A DNA stretch of 11,361 nucleotides from CAZCGA01 sp964498075 (GTDB lineage: Bacteria; Desulfobacterota; Binatia; HRBIN30), in contig CAZCGA010000175.1 of the NCBI GenBank assembly GCA_964498075.1, positions 1 through 11,361 of the forward strand, in the 5' to 3' direction. The notes beneath the pieces are model-generated. The model was not told the origin of the DNA. It saw nothing but the letters and a program-made list of their open reading frames with translations, and made no database searches. Made by a program: the position numbers and the translations under genes. Below, one piece after another: positions 5,071-11,361 of the stretch (its first letter is position 1; each line of letters opens with the position of its first letter).

Positions 5071-5691
5071 GTGCCGACGCTGTCGGATATCCGGACGCGG
5101 CTGCGGACGGACCTTGACGACGGTACGTCGGCGATCTGGTCGGACGCCGACCTGGACCGCCACATCTCGCGGGCCCTGCGTGAGCTCAGCGCGAAATTAC
5201 CTCAGCAGAAGAAGAACACGCTCGTGTCCACCCCCGGCTCGCGTGATCTGTCCTTGACGGCGTTGACCGACCGGATCGAGATCGACGCGGTGGAGTACCC
5301 TACGCTGCAGTACCCCAAGGTGTTCGTCCGGTTCTCGGTATGGGTGACGACGCTAACGCTCCTCATCGACGGGACGCCCGGCACTGAGAATGTCTTTGTC
5401 TACTGGACGGCGCAGCACGTGCTGGACGGGTCGGGGACTACCCTTCCCTCAGCTGAAGAGGAGGTCCTCGCGCTGGGGGCGGCGGGCTTCGCGCTGATGC
5501 AGCAGGCGGCGTCGGGTGTTAATACGTTGAATACCGGCGGTGCAAATGTTGACAGGGACTACGGGTCCCAGGGTCGCGAGGCGCTGCGCGAGTTTCGCAA
5601 GGAGCTGCAGCGGCGGCGGGGGATTCGGCGACGGGAGATGTACGAGCCTGCGGAGCCGCTGCCGTCGCAGTCGACGGACCCGGGTCCGTGA
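5071..5691 (+). CDS. Head-tail adaptor (connector) protein
   Basis: This 206-aa protein starts at GTG. Its head, TLSDIRTRLRTDLDD...WSDADLDRHISRALRELSAKLP (about 3-44), is the helical opening typical of phage gp6-like adaptors that sit under the portal. A beta-rich middle follows (about 55-115, with strands such as KVFVRFSVWVTTLTLLID and NVFVYWTAQHVL), then PSAEEEVLALGAAGFALMQQAA, another recurrent adaptor helix at about 127-148. The C-terminal 50 residues are basic and probably flexible. Its place after the capsid gene and before tail genes agrees. The family assignment is by pattern, not by a database search. Confidence 0.75.
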   Translation: MPTLSDIRTRLRTDLDDGTSAIWSDADLDRHISRALRELSAKLPQQKKNTLVSTPGSRDLSLTALTDRIEIDAVEYPTLQYPKVFVRFSVWVTTLTLLIDGTPGTENVFVYWTAQHVLDGSGTTLPSAEEEVLALGAAGFALMQQAASGVNTLNTGGANVDRDYGSQGREALREFRKELQRRRGIRRREMYEPAEPLPSQSTDPGP

Positions 5692-5692
5692 G

Positions 5693-7702
5693 ATGGCCCG
5701 CTCGCTGGCGGCCGCGTTGAAGCTGGCTCAGGAGCAGAGGACGCGGAAGCCCTATCTAAAGGTCGCTGTTAGCGACCGGGTAGCCAACGTGAAGCGTCTA
5801 TCGCCCACGGAAGAGCTGAGCAACGCCGACGCCGCTATGTCGCACGCCCTGGCCTGCAGTCACGACGCGGGCACAAACCTCGGGGTGCGGCTGCGGGTGA
5901 ACGTGACGGACCTCGAGAGTAGCCTGTGGAACGGGTCGAGCTGGCTGGTGTTCACGCTGCGGCGCGCGGTCTCGCGGCTCTGCGCCATCGGTACGAAGCC
6001 GGCGACGGATGACATGATCATGGCCACCGTCGATAACCTGACACCTACGCAGGTGCATGTGGCGGAGTCGACGGACGGCGGCGCTAGCTGGGGCGCGTTC
6101 GCCCTGGCGTTCACCCATACCGCGACGGTCACCGGTGTGGCGGTGGCCTACAAGGGCAATGGGGACGTGGCCCTGATCTACTGCGATGACACGCTGAACG
6201 TCTACGCCCGGCGCCGCCTGGCGGGGGTCTGGGGCGCCGCCGTGTCCGCGGTCGTTGTGTCGTCGATCGGTGTCTGCCGCGATGTGGCCGTCGCGTACAG
6301 CAACGATTGGAACGTGGTGTATGCGACGTCGGACCGGTTGACGGCGCGCATCTTCGGCGACGGGTTCAACCAGGCGGCGGGGACCTGGTCGGCGGAGAGG
6401 AACATTTTGCGCTCGGATAATGCCAGTCTGACCTACCGCCGGCCCTTCGTTGCACAGCCGGACACCTGGCGGTTGAGTTTCCGGGAGCAATGGACCGGGA
6501 CCGGGGCTTACAGCCGTGTCATGATGAGCCATTCGCCGGCGACGGCCGACTTCTCGCTCGCGCTCTGGAAGGAGCCCCAGCCGTTCGCCCGGGCGGGGGC
6601 CGGTTACGACCATGTCTTTGGCCTGGCGCTCGACTTCCAGATCGAGGCGGCGGGTACGGTGCTGCGCCTGGCTACGAACAGCAAGGTGTACCGGCTGGCT
6701 GTCGCGGCGGTGAGCCTGGACGTTACCGCCGACGTGGTGAGCTGTGACTACCGGGAGGGCGCGAGCACGCGGCGCACGGTCATAGCGCTCGACAACAGCG
6801 ACGGCGCCTACAACACGCTGCCGGCGCCAATCGAGCGCGGGGCGGAGGTGCGTATTAGTCCTGGCTACTACGATGCGGGCAACAACGCGCTGTCCAGCGA
6901 CGGGCCGACGGTGTGGATCGACGCGCTCGAGCATGACTACCTGGCGCAACCGGCTACCCTCAAGCTGCATTGTCTAAACCTGTGGGCGTACGTCGATCGC
7001 TGGATAGCGCCGCGTGTCATTCAGCACGCGGCGGGGTCGAAGAACGCCTTCGGGATCCTGCAGGACCTGTTTGCTCGGGTGGGCTTTGAGTTCTCGGCCT
7101 CCGGTGCGAGCGCCGACTCGGCCAACTTGCTGCCGGCGGTGGCGATAGCGGCGGGCGAGCGAGGGCTCCCGGCCGTGTCGCGGATCCTCGCGAGGCTTGC
7201 TGATGTCATCTTCACCCGCTCGGAGTTCGCCTTTCTGACGGAGCCGCTGGCGGCGGAGGCTGCGGACTGGACGTACAGCCGCGTGCCGGGGAGCGGCGAG
7301 CATGAGCTGACGAGCGGGCGCTACCGTGAGGGGTTGCGGGCGGTGAATCACGTCCGCGTGCTCGGTGGGGCGACGGCGAGCGTGGTGGGGGAGTCGATCG
7401 ACTACAGCGAGGTCGAGCGGCACTACGCGGCGCCGGAGCTGGTCGCGGACCGGGAGATGGATACGGCGGCCAAGGCGGCCAGCCGGGCGGCGGCGATTGG
7501 GCGCAAGCATGAGCTCGCGGCCCGGGCCGATTTCGTCGTGGCGCCGGTGCACGCCGGCGTCGAGATGTATGACGTGATCGCCGTCACCGACGCGCGGGTC
7601 GGCCTCAGCGCGGCGAAGCGGCGCGTGCTAGGGCTGCGCCTGCGGTACAGCCGGGGACGGAGCCCCACCTATGTTCACGAGCTCGAGCTGGGGAACCCGT
7701 GA
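5693..7702 (+). CDS. Large tail/baseplate protein: propeller-like N-terminus fused to tail-hub-like C-terminus, 669 aa
   Basis: The ATG at 5693 lies 1 nt after the adaptor stop; the open frame upstream is shadow of the adaptor gene. Residues 1-75 start with a helix and a short beta region (RKPYLKVAVSD). About 80-330 read as repeated four-strand blades with one Asp-box (STDGGASW, 126-133), typical of sialidase-like or BNR propellers. From about 345 the text changes to a baseplate-hub style: VVSCDYREGASTRRTVIALDN, GAEVRISPGYYD, WIDALEHDYLAQPATLKLHC, then NAFGILQDLFARVGFEF and a late beta domain ending in LRLRYSRGRSPTYVHELEL. Similar layouts are known from proteins of the tail tip that hold the spike. 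Catalytic sialidase residues are not evident. It directly follows the head adaptor, with no tube or tape-measure gene between them. Confidence 0.7.
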   Translation: MARSLAAALKLAQEQRTRKPYLKVAVSDRVANVKRLSPTEELSNADAAMSHALACSHDAGTNLGVRLRVNVTDLESSLWNGSSWLVFTLRRAVSRLCAIGTKPATDDMIMATVDNLTPTQVHVAESTDGGASWGAFALAFTHTATVTGVAVAYKGNGDVALIYCDDTLNVYARRRLAGVWGAAVSAVVVSSIGVCRDVAVAYSNDWNVVYATSDRLTARIFGDGFNQAAGTWSAERNILRSDNASLTYRRPFVAQPDTWRLSFREQWTGTGAYSRVMMSHSPATADFSLALWKEPQPFARAGAGYDHVFGLALDFQIEAAGTVLRLATNSKVYRLAVAAVSLDVTADVVSCDYREGASTRRTVIALDNSDGAYNTLPAPIERGAEVRISPGYYDAGNNALSSDGPTVWIDALEHDYLAQPATLKLHCLNLWAYVDRWIAPRVIQHAAGSKNAFGILQDLFARVGFEFSASGASADSANLLPAVAIAAGERGLPAVSRILARLADVIFTRSEFAFLTEPLAAEAADWTYSRVPGSGEHELTSGRYREGLRAVNHVRVLGGATASVVGESIDYSEVERHYAAPELVADREMDTAAKAASRAAAIGRKHELAARADFVVAPVHAGVEMYDVIAVTDARVGLSAAKRRVLGLRLRYSRGRSPTYVHELELGNP

Positions 7703-8625
7703 CGACGCTGCTGCGCGGTGTGATCCGGGCCTACACAGCGGGGACGCACAGGGCCGACGTGCAGCCGATCGAGTCGCTGCCGACGCGGACGCTGAGCGTG
7801 CCGGTGGCGACGAATGTTCCATCTTCCGAGGTGGTGGTGGGGCGCGAGTGCGCGGTGTTGCTGTTCACGGATGATAACCCGGATGACGGGGTGGTCGTGT
7901 CGGTGCAGGGGGCGCTGCCGGTGAGCGGTGCGCCCAAGGGTGCGCGCTACTTCACGTTCGGTCTCCACGGTGATTTGACGAACGAGCACAGTCTGGACGA
8001 CGCCGACGAGAGCACGCTGACGGCCGGTAAGGACGTGTTTTGGAAGTGGAATGACGCGGGCGGGGGCCGGAAGTTCAAGATCCACGACATCGGCGGCGAT
8101 GTGACGGTCGAGTTAAGGGGCGCCGGCGGGGCGTTGTTAGGGTTGGGCTACGACACGGATGCATACCCGCGGATCCAGTTCAACCAAGATGGCGAGCTGC
8201 ACATGGGCCTCGGCAGCGCGCCGCCGGCGGCGAAGCTGGTTCCTGGTCTGGCCGGGGTTATACAGGTGCCCGGGTCGACGAAATTTCAGGTCGTCGGCGC
8301 CCTGGCCTACCTTCCGACGCCGCTGAATATCGTGGCTGCGGCGACGACGATACCGCCCAACGCGCTCGTTGAGCTCACCGCGAACGCGAGTTATACGCTG
8401 ACGTCCACGCCTACGGTCATCAACGGCGATGATGGCCAACAGTGCCTTATCCGCTGCGTCGATACGGTGGATGTGATAACGCTACAGGACCAGGGGACGC
8501 TGGCGGGCTCGAACCTGAGGCTGGGCGCGGCGACGCGAGCGCTTGGGCCACGGGATTCGATCTTGCTGGTCTACAGTAACGCTGTTGGCGACTGGACCGA
8601 GATCGCCTACAATACGGTGATTTAG
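7699..8625 (+). CDS. Baseplate spike/fibre-like protein with OB-type N-terminus, 308 aa
   Basis: The GTG overlaps the preceding stop as GTGA. Residues 1-75 (LLRGVIRAYTAGTHRADV, SEVVVGRECAVLLFTDD, GVVVSV) have the strand pattern of the OB-fold found in gpV/gp5-type tail spikes. About 80-175 form a Gly/Asp-rich beta region (YFTFGLHGD, RKFKIHDIGGDVTVELRG). The C-terminal 100 residues (ANASYTLTSTPTVINGDDG, DVITLQDQGTLAGSNLRLG, SILLVYSNAVGDWTEI) match a common fibre-end module used for surface contact. The protein therefore probably links the hub to host recognition. Translational coupling to the 669-aa hub protein supports a shared complex. The stop TAG overlaps the AGGAGGT of the following gene. 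Confidence 0.7.
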   Translation: MTTLLRGVIRAYTAGTHRADVQPIESLPTRTLSVPVATNVPSSEVVVGRECAVLLFTDDNPDDGVVVSVQGALPVSGAPKGARYFTFGLHGDLTNEHSLDDADESTLTAGKDVFWKWNDAGGGRKFKIHDIGGDVTVELRGAGGALLGLGYDTDAYPRIQFNQDGELHMGLGSAPPAAKLVPGLAGVIQVPGSTKFQVVGALAYLPTPLNIVAAATTIPPNALVELTANASYTLTSTPTVINGDDGQQCLIRCVDTVDVITLQDQGTLAGSNLRLGAATRALGPRDSILLVYSNAVGDWTEIAYNTVI

Positions 8626-8637
8626 GAGGTTAGGGCG

Positions 8638-8880
8638 ATGGGCAAGCATGCGGTTGATCTGAGCGCGGCGGCCGAGGCGCGGCTGCAGTTGCTGGCCGAG
8701 GCGAGCAATGCGGCGACCGGCAGGGCCGACGATCTCGACGCGTTCCTTGGGTACCATCTGCGCGAGTTCGCCCTACGCCGTGAGCTGGCAGAGGAAGCGC
8801 AGTCACTGAGGGAGCAGGCGCACGCTGCCGGGGAGGCGGCGGTGCGGGCCGCGAGGGAGCGGGCGATCGAGGGGCTGTGA
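8638..8880 (+). CDS. Small helical protein, 80 aa
   Basis: A strong AGGAGGT (8624-8630) lies 8 nt before this ATG, the best ribosome site of the late operon, so high expression is likely. The protein is Ala/Glu/Arg-rich and almost wholly helical, with a break at about 30-36. Its second half (ALRRELAEEAQSLREQAHAAGEAAV) is a probable coiled coil. No membrane segment or known motif is seen. It could be a tail-tip or fibre chaperone or a lysis accessory, given its position between fibre and lysis genes. The function is unknown. Confidence 0.6.
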   Translation: MGKHAVDLSAAAEARLQLLAEASNAATGRADDLDAFLGYHLREFALRRELAEEAQSLREQAHAAGEAAVRAARERAIEGL

Positions 8881-9011
8881 TGATTTGCCCGCTGTGGTGG
8901 CTGCTCATGGTCCTGGCCTCGTGGGGCGATCTGGCGGACCGCTGGGGAGCGAGTGCCCGGGGTCCGTCGCCCGACGGGGCCGGGGCCTCCCGCCTGGTGC
9001 TGCTAGACTAG
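8880..9011 (+). CDS. Small membrane protein, 43 aa (possible lysis accessory)
   Basis: The ATG overlaps the preceding stop as TGATG. The N-terminus, MICPLWWLLMVLASW, is a short hydrophobic segment that could be a membrane anchor or signal peptide, with C3 near its start. The rest is Gly/Ala/Ser-rich and polar (DRWGASARGPSPDGAGASR), ending LVLLD. It lies just before the lysin gene, where holins or spanin-like proteins occur. The hydrophobic part is only about 12-13 residues, short for a full crossing, so the assignment is tentative. Confidence 0.45.
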   Translation: MICPLWWLLMVLASWGDLADRWGASARGPSPDGAGASRLVLLD

Positions 9012-9015
9012 GCCT

Positions 9016-9786
9016 ATGATTGGCGGCGTGGACTTCAGCAAGTATCAGGCCGGCGTGACGGTGGAGGCCGTGGCCGGGGCACTGGGGGCGCAGGGGCCGG
9101 TCGTGACGGTGCAGGCGGTGCGGAATGACGGCGTAAACGAGCACTGCGGGCGGCAATTGGCGACGGCGAAGGCGGCGGGTTGTAAGGACCTGTCGATCTA
9201 TATCCTGCCGAACTATGAGATCGATAAGCACGGGTCATTGTTCGTGGGGGATGCGGTGGCGGTGGCGGCTGGTGGGTTGGATATCCGCGAGCTGCTGTTT
9301 GTAGCTGTGGACGTGGAACCTTACCCGTCGATGAACCGGGCGAGCCTGCCGTGGCGGATGTTGCGTGTGATGGAGATCCTGGAGGCGACGGGGCGGGCGG
9401 GGTTGCATGGGATCGTGTACTCGAATAAGGGCGGTTGGGGGGCGGTCATGGGTGGGAGCCCGCAGGACTGGGGGTTGGTGGTGAACCGTAGCCGGCTGTG
9501 GGTGGCGTCGCTGGACCATACTCCGACGATCAGCGACGAGGCGGCGATAGCGTCGCCGTGGGCCGGGTGGGCGGTGGTGGGTGAGCAATACGAGGTCGGG
9601 TCATGGGGCGGTTTCAGCATGGACCAGAACGTCTGGTTGGATGAGTTCATCAACGAGCGGCGCCGGGAGCGGGACGCGCGGCTAGCGCCGCCGCCCCCGC
9701 CGCCTCCTGCGCCTCCGCCCGCGCCCGTCGATGTGTGCGCGGAGCTGCGCGCTAAGCTGGACAGAGTGCGGCAGATCGTGGGGTGA
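9016..9786 (+). CDS. GH25-type muramidase / endolysin with proline hinge
   Basis: The 256-aa protein has the signature of glycoside hydrolase family 25 lysozymes, which cut the MurNAc-GlcNAc bond of peptidoglycan. It opens with GVDFSKYQ (D6), has the catalytic pair in FVAVDVEP (D99 and E101), the strand HGIVYSNKGGWG (131-142), LWVASLD (161-167) and a late WAGWAVVGEQY plus MDQNVW with D203. All four acidic positions typical of GH25 can be placed. Residues 225-238 are almost all proline and alanine, forming a hinge, and 239-256 are a helix (VCAELRAKLDRVRQIV), perhaps for oligomerisation or wall binding. No signal peptide is seen, so release would need a holin. Membrane-protein candidates lie at 8880-9011 and 10319-10489. 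Confidence 0.83.
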   Translation: MIGGVDFSKYQAGVTVEAVAGALGAQGPVVTVQAVRNDGVNEHCGRQLATAKAAGCKDLSIYILPNYEIDKHGSLFVGDAVAVAAGGLDIRELLFVAVDVEPYPSMNRASLPWRMLRVMEILEATGRAGLHGIVYSNKGGWGAVMGGSPQDWGLVVNRSRLWVASLDHTPTISDEAAIASPWAGWAVVGEQYEVGSWGGFSMDQNVWLDEFINERRRERDARLAPPPPPPPAPPPAPVDVCAELRAKLDRVRQIVG

Positions 9787-10010
9787 TGATGGCACGGAAG
9801 ATACGCGAGGAGCGCATAGAGGGGAGCACGCTGGCAGCGGGCGCGAGGCTGCTCGACCCTTCGCTGGAGTTTCAGGACCTGGGCGCGCAGCTGGTGGCGC
9901 TAACGATCATTGTGGCGGCTGCCGAGCAGCTGGCGGAGGACCTGAGTGACGGACGAAACGGAACGGCCGAGGAAGCGGGGAGCGCAACCCGGCAATCTGA
10001 ACGCGCTTAA
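9786..10010 (+). CDS. Small helical protein of unknown function, 74 aa
   Basis: The lysin stop overlaps this start as TGATG; a GTG at 9783 with a GTGA overlap is an alternative. The protein opens basic (ARKIREERIEG) and has a hydrophobic helix, LGAQLVALTIIVAAAEQLAE, at about 32-51. That helix is amphipathic or weakly membrane-seeking. It ends in a polar tail that is read out of frame over the next gene. The last 65 nt overlap the start of the gene at 9946. The tail after about residue 54 may therefore be little constrained. The family is not recognised; an antiholin or regulatory role is only a guess. Confidence 0.5.
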   Translation: MMARKIREERIEGSTLAAGARLLDPSLEFQDLGAQLVALTIIVAAAEQLAEDLSDGRNGTAEEAGSATRQSERA

Positions 10011-10332
10011 GCACGGCTTCTACTCCCGGGGCCTGGACCGGATAAGCCGGGAGGTCCTGAGCGAGGCGCGGGCGCTCGACGTGTCGGACCTGACGGAAGA
10101 GATCGCCTTTCTTCGTGAACGGCTGTGGAAGGCGACTAAGGTGATGCCGGAGCACTTCGACATCCTCTGCAAGGTGGCCGGCCAATTGACGCGGACGGTG
10201 GCGACACACTTCGCCATGCGGGGCGGGGCGGCGGACCGGCTCTTTGACGCGACCGATTCGATTCTCGACGAGATGAGGCAGATGCTTCTAGAAACGGCGA
10301 TGCTGGAGGAGGGCATGCATGGAGGTAATTAA
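9946..10332 (+). CDS. GNLNALKHGFYSRG-type phage protein (possible small terminase-like)
   Basis: The GTG is supported by GGAGG six nt upstream, although it lies inside the preceding frame. The N-terminus (ETERPRKRGAQPGNLNALKHGFYSRGL) is a well-known motif of a family of phage and mobile-element proteins, often annotated as hypothetical or as small terminase-like. The basic, Gly/Asn-rich start is probably a DNA-contacting arm. Residues about 35-120 are helical (DLTEEIAFLRERLWKATK, FDILCKVAGQLTRTVATHFAM). The position in the late operon near the lysis genes, and the opposite strand to terL, are unusual for a small terminase. A second candidate for that role precedes terL at 583-942. The motif is recognised with confidence; the function is not. 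Confidence 0.65.
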   Translation: MTDETERPRKRGAQPGNLNALKHGFYSRGLDRISREVLSEARALDVSDLTEEIAFLRERLWKATKVMPEHFDILCKVAGQLTRTVATHFAMRGGAADRLFDATDSILDEMRQMLLETAMLEEGMHGGN

Positions 10333-10489
10333 TCAGCTCGCGGATCCGGAGGCGGCGGCGACGGCGCTGTTGGCGGCGGCGCTAGCGGTCTGCGGGGCGG
10401 CGGTAGCGCTGAGCGCCTTCGCCTGTGCGTTCGTGGCCAAGGAGCTGCGGACCTGGTGGACGCTGCGGCACGGCGACCCGGGCGAGTGA
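10319..10489 (+). CDS. Holin-like small membrane protein, 56 aa
   Basis: The frame starts at the ATG at 10319, five nt after a GGAGGAGGG, and overlaps the upstream gene by 14 nt. Residues 12-40 (AAATALLAAALAVCGAAVAL and on) form one long hydrophobic membrane stretch. It is followed by KELRTWWTLRHGDPGE, a charged cytoplasmic tail. An acidic N-terminus (MEVINQLADPE) makes an N-out, C-in single-pass arrangement likely. As the last gene of the late operon, close to the lysin, it is a good candidate for the holin. Single-pass holins of this size are known (class III), but the identity is inference. Confidence 0.65.
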   Translation: MEVINQLADPEAAATALLAAALAVCGAAVALSAFACAFVAKELRTWWTLRHGDPGE

Positions 10490-10510
10490 TCGTCTCCGGT
10501 TAAGAACCAG
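10490..10510. other. Short convergent intergenic gap, no clear terminator
   Basis: Only 21 nt separate the end of the plus-strand late operon from the stop of the facing small gene. The sequence contains a weak GGTT-AAG-AACC hairpin (10499-10509) and no T-run. I see no convincing terminator for either operon. Confidence 0.4.
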
Positions 10511-10642
10511 CTATACTTCACGCTCGACTGAGGCCGCGTAAGGGGAAAGCGGAAGCGTGTCGCTGGTGGGGAGGTCGCTGGCGAGGGCGAACGCCATCGC
10601 TGTGGCCTGGATGGTCAGGGTGAGGTGCTTCTTGTGGTCGAT
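10511..10642 (-). CDS. Possible 43-codon gene with AUC start
   Basis: A good AAAGGAG (10649-10655) lies six nt before an ATC. The in-frame codons from the upstream TGA to this ATC contain no ATG, GTG or TTG. The frame then runs 43 codons to TAG and encodes a fairly ordinary protein (KKHLTLTIQATAMAFALASD then PLSPYAASVEREV). The same AAAGGAG is used by the gene at 11323, which supports a real ribosome site. Either AUC is the start, or the base is a sequence error or mutation of ATG, or translation begins at the ATG of residue 15. The stop lies 21 nt from the end of the convergent plus-strand operon. The family is unknown. Confidence 0.45.
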   Translation of the reverse strand: MDHKKHLTLTIQATAMAFALASDLPTSDTLPLSPYAASVEREV

Positions 10643-10664
10643 TTCGGTCTCCTTTCAGAGTGGA

Positions 10665-10871
10665 TTACACCCGTCGCGGTTGCATGCGGTGGGCTGAGCA
10701 GTAGCCCGTGAGACGGGGGCGGGGAGGGGCGCAAGTCGACCAGTGGGAGCCGGGCCCCCAGAGGCAGCCGCGACAGGGCGGGCCTGGGTCATGCGGGCCT
10801 CCTTGGCAACTGGGGCAGTCCGGTTCTGAGCGCTCTACGAAGCGGGGGATGATGAGGCGTGGTAGGGTCAC
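10665..10871 (-). CDS. Small Cys-rich zinc-binding protein, 68 aa
   Basis: The GTG start has AAAGGAA about 7 nt upstream and overlaps the stop of the 27-codon ORF as GTGA. Cysteines C19, C22, C33, C36, C47 and C58 form CxxC pairs (DCPSC and PCRGC), a probable zinc ribbon, within a Pro/Gly-rich chain (GGPHDPGPP). The N-terminus, TLPRLIIPRF, is hydrophobic and the C-terminus is basic. The family is not recognised. It belongs to the right-hand leftward gene set. Confidence 0.6.
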   Translation of the reverse strand: MTLPRLIIPRFVERSEPDCPSCQGGPHDPGPPCRGCLWGPGSHWSTCAPPRPRLTGYCSAHRMQPRRV

Positions 10872-10951
10872 CTGAGCATTCCTTTACGAGGGCCGGGCGC
10901 GAGTGGGCCGACCCCGAAGTAGATAGCTGCCATCTCATGTAGCGGGTTCAC
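10868..10951 (-). CDS. Possible 27-aa microprotein
   Basis: After the stop of the 119-aa gene, the same frame restarts and offers GTG at 10951 (or ATG at 10933). It ends with a TGA that overlaps the next GTG as GTGA. The peptide contains NPLHEMAAIYFGVGPLAPG, which looks more protein-like than random. The stop-start overlap matches the style of the whole phage. Only a weak GAAGG precedes the GTG. It could be a leader for translational coupling rather than a functional peptide. Confidence 0.35.
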   Translation of the reverse strand: MNPLHEMAAIYFGVGPLAPGPRKGMLR

Positions 10952-10963
10952 GCGCTTACGCCT

Positions 10964-11323
10964 TCAGCCGGCCTTTCGGATCTTCTCACCGCAGTATGAG
11001 CCGTCGGGCTCCTGGGCGGTGCAGTGCCAGCCTCCCCATTTGGACTCACGCATGGGCCGTTCGTGGACCGGACAGGGTGGGTTACCGGCGTTGCCTGCCC
11101 GTCCGGTAGGCGGGTCCAGGACGCGAGGGCGGGGTGGTGGTGCAGCTGCGGCGGGCGCCGGCGCAGCTGCGGCCTGCTGGCTGACTAGGGCCGGGAACAG
11201 CCCGCCTGCCTCCGACAGGCGCTGCTTCCACTCCTCTACGGTGTCGGCTCTGATATGGATCATTTGGCGGACGCCTAGCGGGCTGGTGATGTCGGCGTCA
11301 AAGGAAAAATTGTGGTCAGGCAT
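10964..11323 (-). CDS. Phage hypothetical protein with C-terminal zinc finger, 119 aa
   Basis: The ATG has AAAGGAG (11328-11334) four nt upstream. Residues 5-38 (FSFDADITSPLGVRQMIHIRADTVEEWKQRL) form a small alpha/beta module. About 50-75 is an Ala/Pro linker. The end is a zinc finger with C84, H87, C101 and C111 (PCPVHERPM, GGWHCTAQ, GSYCGEKI). Such a CPxHxxPM...W.C finger is common at the end of small phage early proteins found beside recombination or replication genes. The exact function is unknown. The gene heads the right-hand leftward set in this window; its promoter would lie near or beyond the right edge. Confidence 0.68.
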   Translation of the reverse strand: MPDHNFSFDADITSPLGVRQMIHIRADTVEEWKQRLSEAGGLFPALVSQQAAAAPAPAAAAPPPRPRVLDPPTGRAGNAGNPPCPVHERPMRESKWGGWHCTAQEPDGSYCGEKIRKAG

Positions 11324-11361
11324 GGGACTCCTTTCTAAGGTGGCGGCGGGCGCACGGCGAG

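Noticed and set aside
5798..6970. 390-aa minus-strand open frame
   Set aside because: Antisense to the 669-aa tail protein, dominated by Arg, His, Val and Pro as expected of a GC-rich mirror frame, with no motifs.
10512..10517. TATACT as a -10 element on the plus strand
   Set aside because: No -35 resembling TTGACA lies 16-18 nt upstream, and no plus-strand gene follows it.
1..11361. CRISPR array, insertion sequence, rRNA, or defence operon
   Set aside because: No regularly spaced repeats, transposase motifs, rRNA sequence or recognisable defence genes were seen on either strand.

Overview
The window is a segment of a temperate tailed-phage (Caudoviricetes-like) genome from a high-GC bacterial host. 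Evidence for this is a large-terminase N-terminus, an HK97-type major capsid protein with an upstream scaffold-like gene, a head adaptor, baseplate and fibre-like proteins, a GH25-type lysin, a tyrosine integrase and a partial tRNA-Gly that looks like an attachment-site core. The host cannot be named from sequence alone. The style of several proteins (the GNLNALKHGFYSRG start, the capsid and adaptor N-termini) recalls uncultured Chloroflexota or actinobacterial phages, but this is a weak inference.

Layout. (1) Positions 3123 to 1, minus strand: one compact transcription unit. Its order is a replication-initiator-like 116-aa protein, a 61-aa zinc ribbon, a 67-aa helical protein, a 153-aa Cys-rich protein, tyrosine integrase, a 67-aa Cys-rich protein, a 119-aa Zn plus HTH protein, then terL, which runs off the left edge. 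The first seven genes are joined by six successive 4-bp ATGA/GTGA stop-start overlaps, which fix the starts and give the integrase a GTG start at 1936 (265 aa). A TTGACA promoter and a GGAGGAGG ribosome site precede the first gene. (2) Positions 3124-3537: a divergent control region. It has a 35-aa membrane microprotein ORF, a GC-rich hairpin, an inverted 10-mer, the last 50 nt of a tRNA-Gly(CCC) including CCA (probable attP core), and a plus-strand promoter whose predicted start lies almost on the first ATG of the structural operon. (3) Positions 3538-10489, plus strand: scaffold-like, major capsid, 44-aa zinc ribbon, head adaptor, 669-aa propeller/tail-hub protein, OB-spike/fibre protein, small helical protein, small membrane protein, GH25 lysin, small helical protein, HGFYSRG-type protein (possible small terminase), and a holin-like membrane protein. 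(4) Positions 10511-11323, minus strand: a second leftward set of small genes, two with Cys clusters, one of 27 codons, and one whose only well-placed start codon is AUC.

How the parts fit. The phage carries its integrase and a set of small zinc proteins in the same unit as terL, on the opposite strand from the capsid genes. The attP core lies between the two units, so integration would put the integrase unit next to the restored host tRNA gene and the structural promoter at the other prophage end. Because attP has phage genes on both sides, the sequence represents the circular or virion form rather than an integrated end. No portal, major tail tube or tape-measure gene is present in the window. 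Seven short proteins with Cys-rich clusters in 11.4 kb is the most striking feature of the gene content.
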